Origin: Saprospiraceae bacterium
Lineage (GTDB): Bacteria; Bacteroidota; Bacteroidia; Chitinophagales; Saprospiraceae
Length of the DNA stretch: 32,384 nt
Assembly: GCA_020627965.1 (NCBI GenBank)
Contig: JAHDFX010000050.1
Span: 1 to 32,384 of the forward strand
Reading direction: 5' to 3'
Of this stretch, positions 1 through 6,907 are shown piece by piece (within the stretch, counting starts at the first letter, position 1; each line of letters begins with the position of its first letter). The position numbers and the translations under genes are program-made. Below the pieces are notes generated by a model. That model did no database searches. It was not told where the DNA came from and worked only from the letters and a program-made list of their open reading frames with translations.

Positions 1-33
1 TTACACAAAATCTATTGCTAAATCAATTGCTTA

Positions 34-159
34 CTAAAAACTGTCCGAAGTGTTGAATGATGGAAAAAGTGCACAAGTAGTTGTTAAAAAATCTCTTCTG
101 GTATACTCTTTTTTAAGAGATTGAGATAATGAAGTAGAACTAATAAGCTGAGTATCCAT
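34..159 (-). CDS. Possible small peptide with a twin-arginine-like motif
   Basis: A 41-codon reading frame starts 10 nt after the stop of the lipoprotein gene. A good ribosome binding site (GAGGAATCTCATATG) overlaps that stop, which is why I consider it translated. The peptide has a polar N-terminus followed by TRRDFLTTTCALFPSF. This looks like a twin-arginine (RRDFL) motif, but the hydrophobic stretch after it is too short for a real Tat signal. I do not recognise it. It may be a small accessory product of the lipoprotein operon or a chance frame. The evidence is the ribosome binding site and spacing only. Confidence 0.3.
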   Translation of the reverse strand: MDTQLISSTSLSQSLKKEYTRRDFLTTTCALFPSFNTSDSF

Positions 160-169
160 ATGAGATTCC

Positions 170-580
170 TCATTCAATGTTATAGGCTGGGTTAAGGCTA
201 AAACCGTCATTCTGATTGGTGTCGGTGAGAGATACATCACCATTACTTTGAACGTCAATAGCATCTAACTTTCTTCTCAAACGTGCTATCTGAAGTTCAA
301 TATTAAAATAATTTGTATTAGCTATTTCCATAAAATTTTTTATTTCATCATGAATTGCTATAACATCAGATTGTAGTTTTTTGTCATTAGCAAGAAGCCT
401 TCCATTTTCAGTAACGAGCAGTTTGTACTTATTGATAATTTCTTCATCTTTTTTCAAGAGCTGTTTATCTGTGTAACTTGGTTTTTGCTTTGCAATATTT
501 ATAAACTCTTGTATAGATGAGCATCCTATCATTAAAAAAAGACATGTGACATATACTAATCTCGATAAATAATTTGTCAT
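170..580 (-). CDS. Small coiled-coil lipoprotein
   Basis: This encodes a 136-residue probable lipoprotein. The start at 580 is chosen over the longer frame (607) because AGGGGGAAAACGT sits directly upstream. It also gives a proper type II signal peptide: a basic N-terminus, a hydrophobic core and the lipobox LMIGC with the lipidated Cys at residue 20. Residues of about 38-103 are charged and heptad-like and probably form a coiled coil. The protein ends in DGFSLNPAYNIE, and the GFSLNP-Y part recurs in the unrelated small protein at 31671. The likely location is the periplasmic side of the inner or outer membrane. A 14-bp inverted repeat lies upstream (606-639) and may control it. The function is unknown. 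Small plasmid lipoproteins may act in entry exclusion, lysis or envelope roles, but nothing here decides that. Confidence 0.72.
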   Translation of the reverse strand: MTNYLSRLVYVTCLFLMIGCSSIQEFINIAKQKPSYTDKQLLKKDEEIINKYKLLVTENGRLLANDKKLQSDVIAIHDEIKNFMEIANTNYFNIELQIARLRRKLDAIDVQSNGDVSLTDTNQNDGFSLNPAYNIE

Positions 581-605
581 ACGTTTTCCCCCTGATACCT
601 GAATC

Positions 606-639
606 ATTACTACCTATAAAGTATGTTATAGGCAGTAAT
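606..639. promoter_or_regulatory. Inverted repeat upstream of the lipoprotein gene
   Basis: Arms ATTACTACCTATAA (606-619) and TTATAGGCAGTAAT (626-639) pair at 13 of 14 positions around a 6-nt loop, 26-59 nt upstream of the lipoprotein start. The position suggests an operator or 5'-UTR hairpin. No regulator can be assigned. Confidence 0.5.
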
Positions 640-706
640 ACTTCATGATCTAGCAAGATATGCTCGTTCTAGTATGGTTTGCAAAAAGTTCGTGTTGTTT
701 GAGAAA

Positions 707-952
707 TCATTTTCCAGAAGGATCATATGGAAGAACTTCCCCGAGAGAAATATCGAATTCTGCTTGTAATGCCATCTGTTCCAATTTTCGTTGAGAAGCG
801 TCACTTGATACTAACAGGTCCCATTCTTTTTCTTCTTCACCGTCAGAACGAAGCATGGCCGCAATAGCTCCTGCAAAAACATTCTGCTCTTGTTCTGAAA
901 GTTTTCGTAATTGAGAAACGGCTGTTTCTAATTGTTGTGTCATCATCGTCAT
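707..952 (-). CDS. Orphan antitoxin-like small protein
   Basis: An 81-residue acidic, helical protein starting MTMMTQQLETAVSQL. The in-frame extension to 1003 is rejected because it adds a hydrophobic non-conserved leader. The pattern of a helical N-terminus (residues 5-35), then EEEKEWDLL, then a C-terminal GEVLPYDPS tail resembles small antitoxins of type II systems whose tail wraps a partner. No toxin gene lies next to it: the next 120 nt downstream lead into the lipoprotein promoter and the gene upstream is a transfer ATPase on the other strand. It is therefore either an orphan antitoxin, perhaps counteracting a chromosomal toxin, or a misread small protein. The family assignment is an inference from overall look, not from a diagnostic motif. 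Confidence 0.5.
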   Translation of the reverse strand: MTMMTQQLETAVSQLRKLSEQEQNVFAGAIAAMLRSDGEEEKEWDLLVSSDASQRKLEQMALQAEFDISLGEVLPYDPSGK

Positions 953-1038
953 AAATCTTATAAAAAGTATACTCAAAAACCTATATGGCACACACCATAA
1001 CATATGATACTAATGAAAATAAATAAACCCACCAAATA

Positions 1039-2562
1039 TTGAAAATCCCCCTTCCCCTGCAAATAGCCCGCAACCTTCCCAAATGGTTTCAACGCTATGT
1101 GTTGAACCTGATCGAAAATCCAGTTCATGGAAATGCCGCCTTCATGGACGCGGCCGAACTCAAACATCACTTCTCCCCTAAACAAAATACCGGGCTCTGG
1201 CTCTCGGATAAATACCGCCTCAGTCAGCAAGAAAGTAATGCCAATATCATCACCTTGGGAGTAACCGGCTCTGGGAAATCCCAGGGATTGGGGTACCGAA
1301 ATGTCCTGGACATCGCTGGTTCCGCCATCATCACCGACTTATCCGGGGAATATTACCGACATACCAGTGGCCATCTGGCGAAACAAGGGGCCACCATCCA
1401 AGTTCTCAACCTCAATGACCCTACATGTTCTGCTCGTTTCAATCCCCTGCTTCGTCTCAAAACCCACCAGGAAGAACAGTTCGTCGCTCAATCCATTGCC
1501 CAGCGTCTGCACAGTGCTGATGACCCCATCTGGACGACCCTGGCGAGTGAACTCATCTTTCTCGTGATTCATGCCCTGAGTGCCTACAGTCGCCATCCGG
1601 CACGCCGTCAATACCAAACCTTGGGAAATGTCCTCTGGATTATTTCCAACCTGCTGAGTCATCCGAACGATGTCTCTGGTTTTTTCGCAGAAGCCCTGAT
1701 AAACGACCCCTTTGCCTTTGCGCGCTACCAAAGCCTGATTGCCAAAGACGAGAAAGTGCTCTCCAGCACCATCACAACAGCAGAAGCAGCTCTTGAGCTC
1801 TTCACCGACCCAGCCGTACGCCGTCTCACTGCTGGTGATACCCTCTGTCTTGATCCACAGATCATGCGCCGCCAACGAATCATTACTTACCTGATCGTGC
1901 CAGAACATCTGACGGGTTACTATGGACTGCTGATGAATCTGCTCTACAGCAGCTTTTTCAATGAAACATTCCGCTCGAACAGCACCGAAACAGCAGGGTA
2001 TCCCATCACCCTCATGATGGATGAGTTTCCCGCGATGGGAAAACTCAACAACTTTGCGACCACTGCCACCACAATTCGGAAATACAACATTTGTCTGCAC
2101 ATGTTGTTTCAAAGCTGGTCACAACTGGAGGCGGTATACGGCAAAACAGATGCGGAAAGTATCCTCGAAGGCGGTGTTGGTACGAAAATCTTTTTGCCCG
2201 GACACTGGCTCAAAACAGCACAGTGGCTGGAGGCATCACTTGGCTATACGACGGTCTATGATTCCAAATATGGCGGGGTTGACCAACGAACTGTTCGAGA
2301 AGCTCTCCTCTCCGCTGACCAGATACGGATGCTCGAAGATGAACACGCGATTATTCTGACGGGGAATAAAAGACCCATCAAGCTGAACATCCCGTATGCC
2401 TATAAAACAAAACTCAATACTCTGCTCAACATACCACCAGCCCCACTTCCAACGGGCACCGCTGATCCACCAGAGCAATTGATCCCCCTTGGTCATCTTT
2501 CTAACGCGAACGACCTTGATATGTTTTCCGATACCTCAAGAGCGACTTCACCCGTCCCATAA
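1039..2562 (+). CDS. VirD4/TraG-type coupling ATPase lacking its membrane anchor
   Basis: This 507-residue protein belongs to the type IV coupling protein family, which feeds relaxase-bound DNA to a conjugation channel. Walker A is GVTGSGKS (residues 74-81) and Walker B is LMMDEF with D328/E329. The segment NPVHGNAAFMDAAELK matches the HGxAxW..ELK region that normally follows the transmembrane domain. Here only about 30 residues precede it and no membrane helix is present. The start is TTG with no convincing ribosome binding site, and an in-frame TAA lies 15 nt upstream. The next in-frame ATG is at 1144. So the gene is either 5'-truncated or encodes a soluble coupling ATPase that relies on another anchor. 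Its 3' end overlaps the opposing relaxase gene by 62 bp. No VirB channel genes are in the window, so transfer would need a helper. Confidence 0.85.
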   Translation: MKIPLPLQIARNLPKWFQRYVLNLIENPVHGNAAFMDAAELKHHFSPKQNTGLWLSDKYRLSQQESNANIITLGVTGSGKSQGLGYRNVLDIAGSAIITDLSGEYYRHTSGHLAKQGATIQVLNLNDPTCSARFNPLLRLKTHQEEQFVAQSIAQRLHSADDPIWTTLASELIFLVIHALSAYSRHPARRQYQTLGNVLWIISNLLSHPNDVSGFFAEALINDPFAFARYQSLIAKDEKVLSSTITTAEAALELFTDPAVRRLTAGDTLCLDPQIMRRQRIITYLIVPEHLTGYYGLLMNLLYSSFFNETFRSNSTETAGYPITLMMDEFPAMGKLNNFATTATTIRKYNICLHMLFQSWSQLEAVYGKTDAESILEGGVGTKIFLPGHWLKTAQWLEASLGYTTVYDSKYGGVDQRTVREALLSADQIRMLEDEHAIILTGNKRPIKLNIPYAYKTKLNTLLNIPPAPLPTGTADPPEQLIPLGHLSNANDLDMFSDTSRATSPVP

Positions 2563-3232
2563 CACCGCATCGTCTCATCCCCGTGCGCCACCAGCGAGTA
2601 ATACCAATACGTATGCACGATTGCAGTCCCCGGAAAAAGCGGTGCTGCTGGGATGCTGAAAGAACATCCTCCTGAAGTACTTGTGGTACAGAGGGTTCAT
2701 GCACCTTCACAGAAAATTCATTATTTCTTGTGCTCGCCACCACCAAAGACTGCGCTTGAGAAGCAAAAAGCTGGGGATAACGTTCGAGCTGATACTGTTC
2801 GAGCTTCCTCTTGAGCTGGGCAAACCGAGCTTTTTTCAGCCAATGCTTTTTGCTGGCGTACAGGGTATTAGCCGCAATTATGCAGTGAACATGAGGATGC
2901 GCTGTATCCCGGTGAACACGCGCATATGCCAGGCAATCAGGGGCGCGCCAGGTAAGCCACCGCTGCGCCAGATCGGAGAGCGTCGCATCTGTCAGATAAC
3001 GGCTATCGGCGCGATGAAACGACAATATTTCGTGATAGCACCAAACGCCATTTTTGCGGGGTCGAACAAAACGGGCATTGTCCAAAAAAGCCTTTTCCAG
3101 ATCAGCTTCCCCACCCTGCAGGGCGAAGGCTGGAAGATTATGCAAAATCACCTCCCCTACCGCCGAGTCATTGATATAGCGAATCAGTTGCCCAAACGAT
3201 TTAGTTTTTCGAGCCAGGCTTTTGATAACCAT
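2501..3232 (-). CDS. Relaxase, MobA/VirD2-like
   Basis: A 243-residue relaxase that would nick oriT and stay covalently on the DNA. The HxHxH metal site is H112-P-H114-V-H116 and a candidate catalytic Tyr is Y19 in SFGQLIRYI. H67-E68 (YHEILSF) matches the conserved motif between them. The start at 3232 begins MVIKSLARK, typical for the family. The upstream extension to 3439 is antisense to the MobC reading frame and is rejected. The gene overlaps mobC by 32 nt, implying translational coupling. It is short: the nuclease domain is complete but there is no primase or helicase domain, and the last 35 residues are Arg/Trp-rich and overlap the coupling-protein gene tail-to-tail. I infer MOBP-like, without certainty on the subclass. 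Confidence 0.85.
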   Translation of the reverse strand: MVIKSLARKTKSFGQLIRYINDSAVGEVILHNLPAFALQGGEADLEKAFLDNARFVRPRKNGVWCYHEILSFHRADSRYLTDATLSDLAQRWLTWRAPDCLAYARVHRDTAHPHVHCIIAANTLYASKKHWLKKARFAQLKRKLEQYQLERYPQLFASQAQSLVVASTRNNEFSVKVHEPSVPQVLQEDVLSASQQHRFFRGLQSCIRIGITRWWRTGMRRCGVMGRVKSLLRYRKTYQGRSR

Positions 3233-3599
3233 TGAGTGCGGAAGAAGAAAGCAAATTTCGCACACACTGCTCCATCGCCTGAAGATGTGCCTGCAACGCT
3301 TTTGCGTCTCCCCAACGAAGTCGCTGATACTGATTAGTATAGCGGGCAATTTGATTGACCAGGTTCCCAATATTCCGGATATCCAGGCTGCAACGGCGGA
3401 CAGCCTTGACCAGATCAGGATTGAGGAAGGTCGTATCATCCAAAAAGGCGGAAACGGCTTGTTTTACAAACGACGTTTTCCGCATGCCAACTTGACGAGC
3501 AAGTGCCACCAAACACCGATGCTCTGCTGCATTTAGGCTAATAGATACCCGTTGCCGATGCTCATCAGATGGTACTGGCATCTGCTTCAAACGAGACAT
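3201..3599 (-). CDS. MobC-like relaxosome accessory protein
   Basis: A 132-residue DNA-binding partner of the relaxase. The N-terminal part has the ribbon-helix-helix pattern RVSISLNAAEHRCLVALARQVG, and residues 75-86 read RNIGNLVNQIAR, the hallmark stretch of the MobC family, which helps the relaxase open oriT. The start at 3599 follows AAGAAGATC. A longer frame opens at 3671 but lacks a ribosome binding site and adds a non-family leader. It is upstream of and overlapping the relaxase, so mobC and the relaxase form one operon. The candidate oriT lies just upstream at 3722-3830, the usual arrangement, and MobC probably also represses this operon from there. Confidence 0.8.
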   Translation of the reverse strand: MSRLKQMPVPSDEHRQRVSISLNAAEHRCLVALARQVGMRKTSFVKQAVSAFLDDTTFLNPDLVKAVRRCSLDIRNIGNLVNQIARYTNQYQRLRWGDAKALQAHLQAMEQCVRNLLSSSALNGYQKPGSKN

Positions 3600-3721
3600 G
3601 ATCTTCTTATGCCAACGTAACAAAAGAGATCGAATCGTATGGGCAACAGCCTGCAGAGGTCCGGAAGGCATGTGAACTCAGAAAATGGTGGCGATGTGGG
3701 GGTCAAGGGGGGTTCCCCCTT

Positions 3722-3830
3722 GCAAGATAAGGTGCTTTGCACCTGGTGGGTTTTGGTTACCCCAATGGTTACCACTTAGGTAACCAGGGAAAGTGCCTTT
3801 GGCACGTTGGTAACCAAAACCCAATCTTGC
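3722..3830. other. Candidate origin of transfer (nested inverted repeats)
   Basis: Upstream of mobC lies a compact set of nested inverted repeats. The outer arms are GCAAGAT (3722-3728) and ATCTTGC (3824-3830). Next is a perfect 15-bp pair at 3747-3761 and 3809-3823. The inner pair is TGGTTACC (3766-3773) and GGTAACCA (3779-3786). Two short hairpins flank them: GGTGC-ttt-GCACC at 3731-3743 and GTGCC-ttt-GGCAC at 3793-3805. In all, four GGTTACC/GGTAACC heptamers occur at 3755, 3767, 3779 and 3809, two per orientation, as expected for binding sites of a dimeric RHH protein such as MobC. The nick site cannot be read from sequence. The remaining gene-free DNA (3600-3721, 3831-3997) shows nothing else notable. 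Confidence 0.55.
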
Positions 3831-3997
3831 CGGCGATAGCCGCTCACTTCGTCATCTCCAAAATATGTTTCCGAAGTGAAGGAAAAGAAATGCACGAAAT
3901 CAGCCTATCCAAGCATACGGAAAAAATGCAACACCGCTTATTTTTCGACCACTGCATTTCGTGCTGAGCTGTTTTTCAGCTATGTTGGAGTGTGGAT

Positions 3998-5149
3998 ATG
4001 GACAACACCTCATTTCTGACTTCGGCTGACCTTCGCTCGCTTCGGAGTGCTGTTTGTCCTACTGCGCTTTGGAAAGCACTCGGGCTTGAGCAAGACAAGC
4101 GACTTTCAAAAGCGGTGGACTGGTGGGCACGATCCCCACTTGCTGAGGAAAAGACGGCTTCATTTCACATGGATATGAACAGCGGGAAATGGTATTGCTT
4201 TTCAACACAGACTGGTGGCGGTCCGATTGAACTGGTGCGAAAAATTGAGGCCAGCAAAGGACGAATACTCAACAGCTACGAGGCTGGACGCTGGTTATTA
4301 GAAGCAGGGATCAGTTCTCTGCCGAATCGTTGTTTTTCCGCTATATCTCCCCTGCAGTGCCAAGAAACAAAAACCTCCAAAGAACCCACTCCCCCTTCCG
4401 TGGAAAATACGCCTATCCGGCAAAACCTGGTGCCACTTCTGGAATACCATCCGCTTTTTGCAGAACGAGGTATTAGCCCATCTACTTGTGAGTACTTAGG
4501 AGCTGGTTTTTTTCCACTGACAAATCGAAACAAACACAGTCCTATGCAAAACCGCCTCGTATTCCAGGTACGCGGCATAAAAAAGAGAGCTGACCCTGCG
4601 ATTTCTACCTGTCTTACCCACATAGGACGAGCAACGAATGAGGAACAACCCGAAAAATGGCGATTTTATGGAACGTTCCATAAAACCCTTGAACTCTACA
4701 ACATTGACCACTTGTACGATGATTCCAAAACGCAGCAGCAAATACAAGCTACTAAAACCCTCATCATCGTAGAAGGCTGTTTCGATGTCGCAAAATTAGT
4801 GGAAGCTGGTATCCGCAACGTCGTCGCCATATTTGGAGCACATATATCTGAAGCGCAACAAATCGCTGTGCAACAGATCATCGAACATTTCTCTATCCAG
4901 CAGTGCTGGCTCTGGTTCGACCGAGATACAGCAGGTCGTACTGGTATGCAAACTGCTCTTGCCGGCTTGCAAAATCAACAGATCAATGCACGTATCTTTC
5001 CCTGGGAACAAACCTTTCAGGGACGAGGGCAACAAAAAGGCATCCCGACCAACATCCAGGATGTCTGCGATTTCACCCCTTCCCAATTGCGCTGGCTCAT
5101 CAGAAAGCTCGTTTGCTCAGATTACCCTTTCTTCTCACCTTCCCAGTAA
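3998..5149 (+). CDS. DnaG-like TOPRIM primase with degenerate zinc-finger region
   Basis: A 383-residue protein probably making primers for plasmid or transferred-strand replication. The TOPRIM domain is clear: LIIVEGCFDVAKL with E259, then WLWFDRDTAG with D308 and D310, the metal-binding residues. Before it, residues 43-85 resemble the CHC2 fold of DnaG (SFHMDMNSGKWYCFSTQTGGGPIELV). Only one of the expected zinc ligands (C67) remains, so this domain probably does not bind zinc normally. The ATG at 3998 is preferred over GTG 3992 because GGAG sits 7 nt upstream. There is no helicase-binding C-terminal domain. It lies between the oriT candidate and the partition locus, which fits a transfer or plasmid primase. 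A TOPRIM DNA-processing protein without primase activity is the alternative. Confidence 0.8.
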   Translation: MDNTSFLTSADLRSLRSAVCPTALWKALGLEQDKRLSKAVDWWARSPLAEEKTASFHMDMNSGKWYCFSTQTGGGPIELVRKIEASKGRILNSYEAGRWLLEAGISSLPNRCFSAISPLQCQETKTSKEPTPPSVENTPIRQNLVPLLEYHPLFAERGISPSTCEYLGAGFFPLTNRNKHSPMQNRLVFQVRGIKKRADPAISTCLTHIGRATNEEQPEKWRFYGTFHKTLELYNIDHLYDDSKTQQQIQATKTLIIVEGCFDVAKLVEAGIRNVVAIFGAHISEAQQIAVQQIIEHFSIQQCWLWFDRDTAGRTGMQTALAGLQNQQINARIFPWEQTFQGRGQQKGIPTNIQDVCDFTPSQLRWLIRKLVCSDYPFFSPSQ

Positions 5150-5162
5150 CAACACTTCCACA

Positions 5163-5261
5163 TAATTCAAGTAATTCAAAATTTTTGAATAATTTGAGTA
5201 TTTTAAATTATCCGAATAACTCGAGTAATACTAGTTACTCAAATAATTCGTAATACTTGTA
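5163..5261. repeat. 9-bp repeat array, block 1 (11 units)
   Basis: Eleven back-to-back 9-mers follow the primase stop in strict register, with consensus TAATTCGAG (units such as TAATTCAAG, TAATTTGAG, TAACTCGAG, TTACTCAAA). With blocks 2 and 3 this forms the candidate partition centromere upstream of parA. Variation is mostly C/T and G/A exchange, so the spacing is kept more strictly than the letters. Confidence 0.75.
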
Positions 5262-5291
5262 ATTATTGGAAAAACAAATGCTGTCGATTTA

Positions 5292-5363
5292 AAATTCGAG
5301 TTATTTGAATTATTCGAGTAATTTAAATAATGTACGTATTTATTATTACTTGAATTACTCGAG
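5292..5363. repeat. 9-bp repeat array, block 2 (8 units)
   Basis: Eight contiguous 9-mers of the same consensus run from AAATTCGAG (5292) to TTACTCGAG (5355-5363). Units 5 and 6 (5328-5345) are degenerate. The block is 3 nt out of register with block 1, separated by 30 nt of A/T-rich spacer. Confidence 0.7.
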
Positions 5364-5383
5364 ACAGTAGGCTACTGTATATT
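5355..5383 (+). promoter_or_regulatory. Putative parA promoter inside the repeat array
   Basis: TTACTC (5355-5360), a 17-nt spacer and TATATT (5378-5383) form a plausible sigma70-type promoter between repeat blocks 2 and 3. The -35 box is part of the last unit of block 2. The spacer holds ACAGTA-GGC-TACTGT, a 6-bp dyad. Binding of the RHH protein to the repeats would occlude it, so autoregulation is likely (inference). Confidence 0.4.
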
Positions 5384-5395
5384 GCATAATACGCA

Positions 5396-5458
5396 TTACT
5401 TGAGTAATTCGAGTAATTCAAACATTTCACATTATTCGAGGAATTCAAGTTATTCTAT
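5396..5458. repeat. 9-bp repeat array, block 3 (7 units)
   Basis: Seven contiguous 9-mers (TTACTTGAG, TAATTCGAG, TAATTCAAA and so on) run right up to and into the parA start codon at 5457. A reading frame extends through this block (from 5382), giving an Asn/Ser-rich leader. That leader is a translation of the repeat and is not taken as protein. Confidence 0.7.
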
Positions 5459-6110
5459 GAAAATCACTGTCTACAGCATGAAAGGCTCTGCCGGAAAAAC
5501 ACCTATTGCCACCAATATAGCCCTTGATCGTGAGTACGCCTTAGGCACAAACGAGCTCTACCATGTTTTTGAAGGATTCATACCTGAAGAGCGGCTACTT
5601 GCCATTGAACCAGATGACGCCTTTCCGCAAATACCAGATGATGTTGATATTGTCTTTGACCTGGCGGGATCTCTCTCAAAAGGAACACCGAGTATTCGTT
5701 CTGCCATTGAACAATCTGATCTGGTCATTGTACCCATCTACAATGAAGTGAAATCGCTTAATGCCGGTATTCATACTATTTTAGAAGTGGCTCACTTCAC
5801 ACAAAATATTCTTGTTATTGCTACCAAACTTCAAAAAAAGAAACGTAAAGGCAATCAACCGGAAATATTTCTTGATTGGAAAGATTCAAAAGACTGTCAA
5901 AATATTGCGGAAACGGTGCAAAAAAATGTTGATTTTCCGGTTCCCATTTTACCATTGAAATCATCAAATGCCTTTGATGCTCTTTTTGAAAAAGAACGTT
6001 CTCTTCAACAAATGTGTCTTGATGACCCCCTTCTTGCTCACTCCTATCGTGAGGTAGTGCGGCAGTTTAACGCTATTTATCACTTTATCGATCAAAAACA
6101 TGCCCAGTAA
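5457..6110 (+). CDS. parA: ParA-family partition ATPase
   Basis: A 217-residue ParA/MinD-like ATPase that would move or position plasmid copies. It begins MKITVYSMKGSAGKT, containing the deviant Walker A (K9-G-S-A-G-K14-T15). VDIVFDLAG is the Walker A' region and SDLVIVPIYNE follows as expected. It lacks an N-terminal helix-turn-helix extension, so it is of the short class (type Ib), which normally pairs with a small RHH centromere-binding protein, exactly as found here. Its stop overlaps the start of the next gene by 11 nt. The 9-bp repeat array immediately upstream is the probable centromere and operator. Confidence 0.88.
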   Translation: MKITVYSMKGSAGKTPIATNIALDREYALGTNELYHVFEGFIPEERLLAIEPDDAFPQIPDDVDIVFDLAGSLSKGTPSIRSAIEQSDLVIVPIYNEVKSLNAGIHTILEVAHFTQNILVIATKLQKKKRKGNQPEIFLDWKDSKDCQNIAETVQKNVDFPVPILPLKSSNAFDALFEKERSLQQMCLDDPLLAHSYREVVRQFNAIYHFIDQKHAQ

Positions 6111-6375
6111 AAACAACATCGCCGGACTTATTCGCCCAAAATCTACGCTTACCCAGTCTCCACCTGTTCCTCTTGAAGTAGCACCGGTGCAGAAAAATAA
6201 AAAGGCAAGACCTGGAAGAAAACCGAAACCGATTGCTGAAAAAGAACAACATCCCGTCCCCATTCGATTCACAGATGCGGAGTTTGAGCAGCTTCAAAAA
6301 AAAGCGGGAGATGTTCCCCTCGCGACATTTATCAAAAAACTCCTTCGTGAAGAAACCAACCTTTTTGGAAAATAG
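6100..6375 (+). CDS. Small RHH centromere-binding partition protein
   Basis: A 91-residue basic protein encoded by a frame overlapping the 3' end of parA. Residues 1-50 are Pro/Lys-rich and probably flexible. Residues 53-86 (VPIRFTDAEFEQLQKKAG followed by a helix) look like a ribbon-helix-helix domain, with a beta strand pairing into dimers that insert into the major groove. This layout of disordered basic tail plus RHH is that of ParG-type partition adaptors: the tail stimulates the ParA ATPase and the RHH binds tandem repeats. It is expected to bind the 9-bp array and repress parA. A CopG-type repressor is the alternative, but the parA overlap favours partition. Confidence 0.75.
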   Translation: MPSKNNIAGLIRPKSTLTQSPPVPLEVAPVQKNKKARPGRKPKPIAEKEQHPVPIRFTDAEFEQLQKKAGDVPLATFIKKLLREETNLFGK

Positions 6376-6454
6376 CCTTCCTTTTCCTTCACTTCTTCTT
6401 TTTCTTAGGGGACTCTCCTGATAAGTGTTGGTACCGTATACGAATATAGTAACG

Positions 6455-6907
6455 CTATGATCTTACCCAGTTTTCGAGCTGAAAATCATCTCGTAGTGGC
6501 TGAATGGTTTCAAAAATATGGTCATTGCTCACCAGTATCATGCCCTCTGCAATCGCAGTACTGGCCAGTATAAAGTCAATATCATGTCGTTTTATAGCTC
6601 TTTTGGTAATACCTGTTTGCGTCTGATACTGCTGTTTGATTTGTCCAAAAAGATCAGCACCTTGTAGGGATAGAGGGACAACAGAAAACAGCGATGTAAC
6701 GGTATCTATAAAGCCTGAAAATCGAGTTTTATTCGCTGCTGATTGACTGCAAGAATATCCATGTTTTAATTCATAAAAAGAAAGTATAGAAGCAAAAAAT
6801 TGGTCGCCATAACCCGTCTGTTTCAATCGTGAGGATACCTGCTCGAAGTATGGAGAATCTTGTTCAGAAAGGTAAGAGATGGTATTGGTATCCAGCAGGT
6901 AGTTCAT
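6455..6907 (-). CDS. vapC: VapC-type PIN-domain toxin
   Basis: A 150-residue PIN-domain ribonuclease, the toxin of the pair with the overlapping upstream gene. Likely metal-binding acidic residues are D6 (LLDTN), E46 (SFYELKHG), D109 (KRHDID) and D129 (VSNDH), in the order and spacing of active VapC enzymes. VapC toxins cleave tRNA or rRNA and stop translation. The start codon overlaps the antitoxin stop (ATGA). All catalytic positions are intact, so it should be functional. The intergenic gap to the partition genes (6376-6454) shows no obvious terminator. Confidence 0.85.
   Translation of the reverse strand: MNYLLDTNTISYLSEQDSPYFEQVSSRLKQTGYGDQFFASILSFYELKHGYSCSQSAANKTRFSGFIDTVTSLFSVVPLSLQGADLFGQIKQQYQTQTGITKRAIKRHDIDFILASTAIAEGMILVSNDHIFETIQPLRDDFQLENWVRS

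Noticed and set aside
1339-2112. 257-residue ORF on the minus strand
   Set aside because: It is wholly antisense to the coupling ATPase, whose Walker motifs are certain; no family features.
2681-3235. 184-residue ORF on the plus strand
   Set aside because: Antisense to the relaxase, whose HxHxH and MVIKSLARK start are clear.
3737-3967. 76-residue ORF across the oriT candidate
   Set aside because: It translates the inverted repeats; no ribosome binding site and no protein-like composition.
5382-5456. N-terminal extension of ParA
   Set aside because: The Asn/Ser-rich leader is the 9-bp repeat read as codons; MKITVYSMKGSAGKT is the normal family start.
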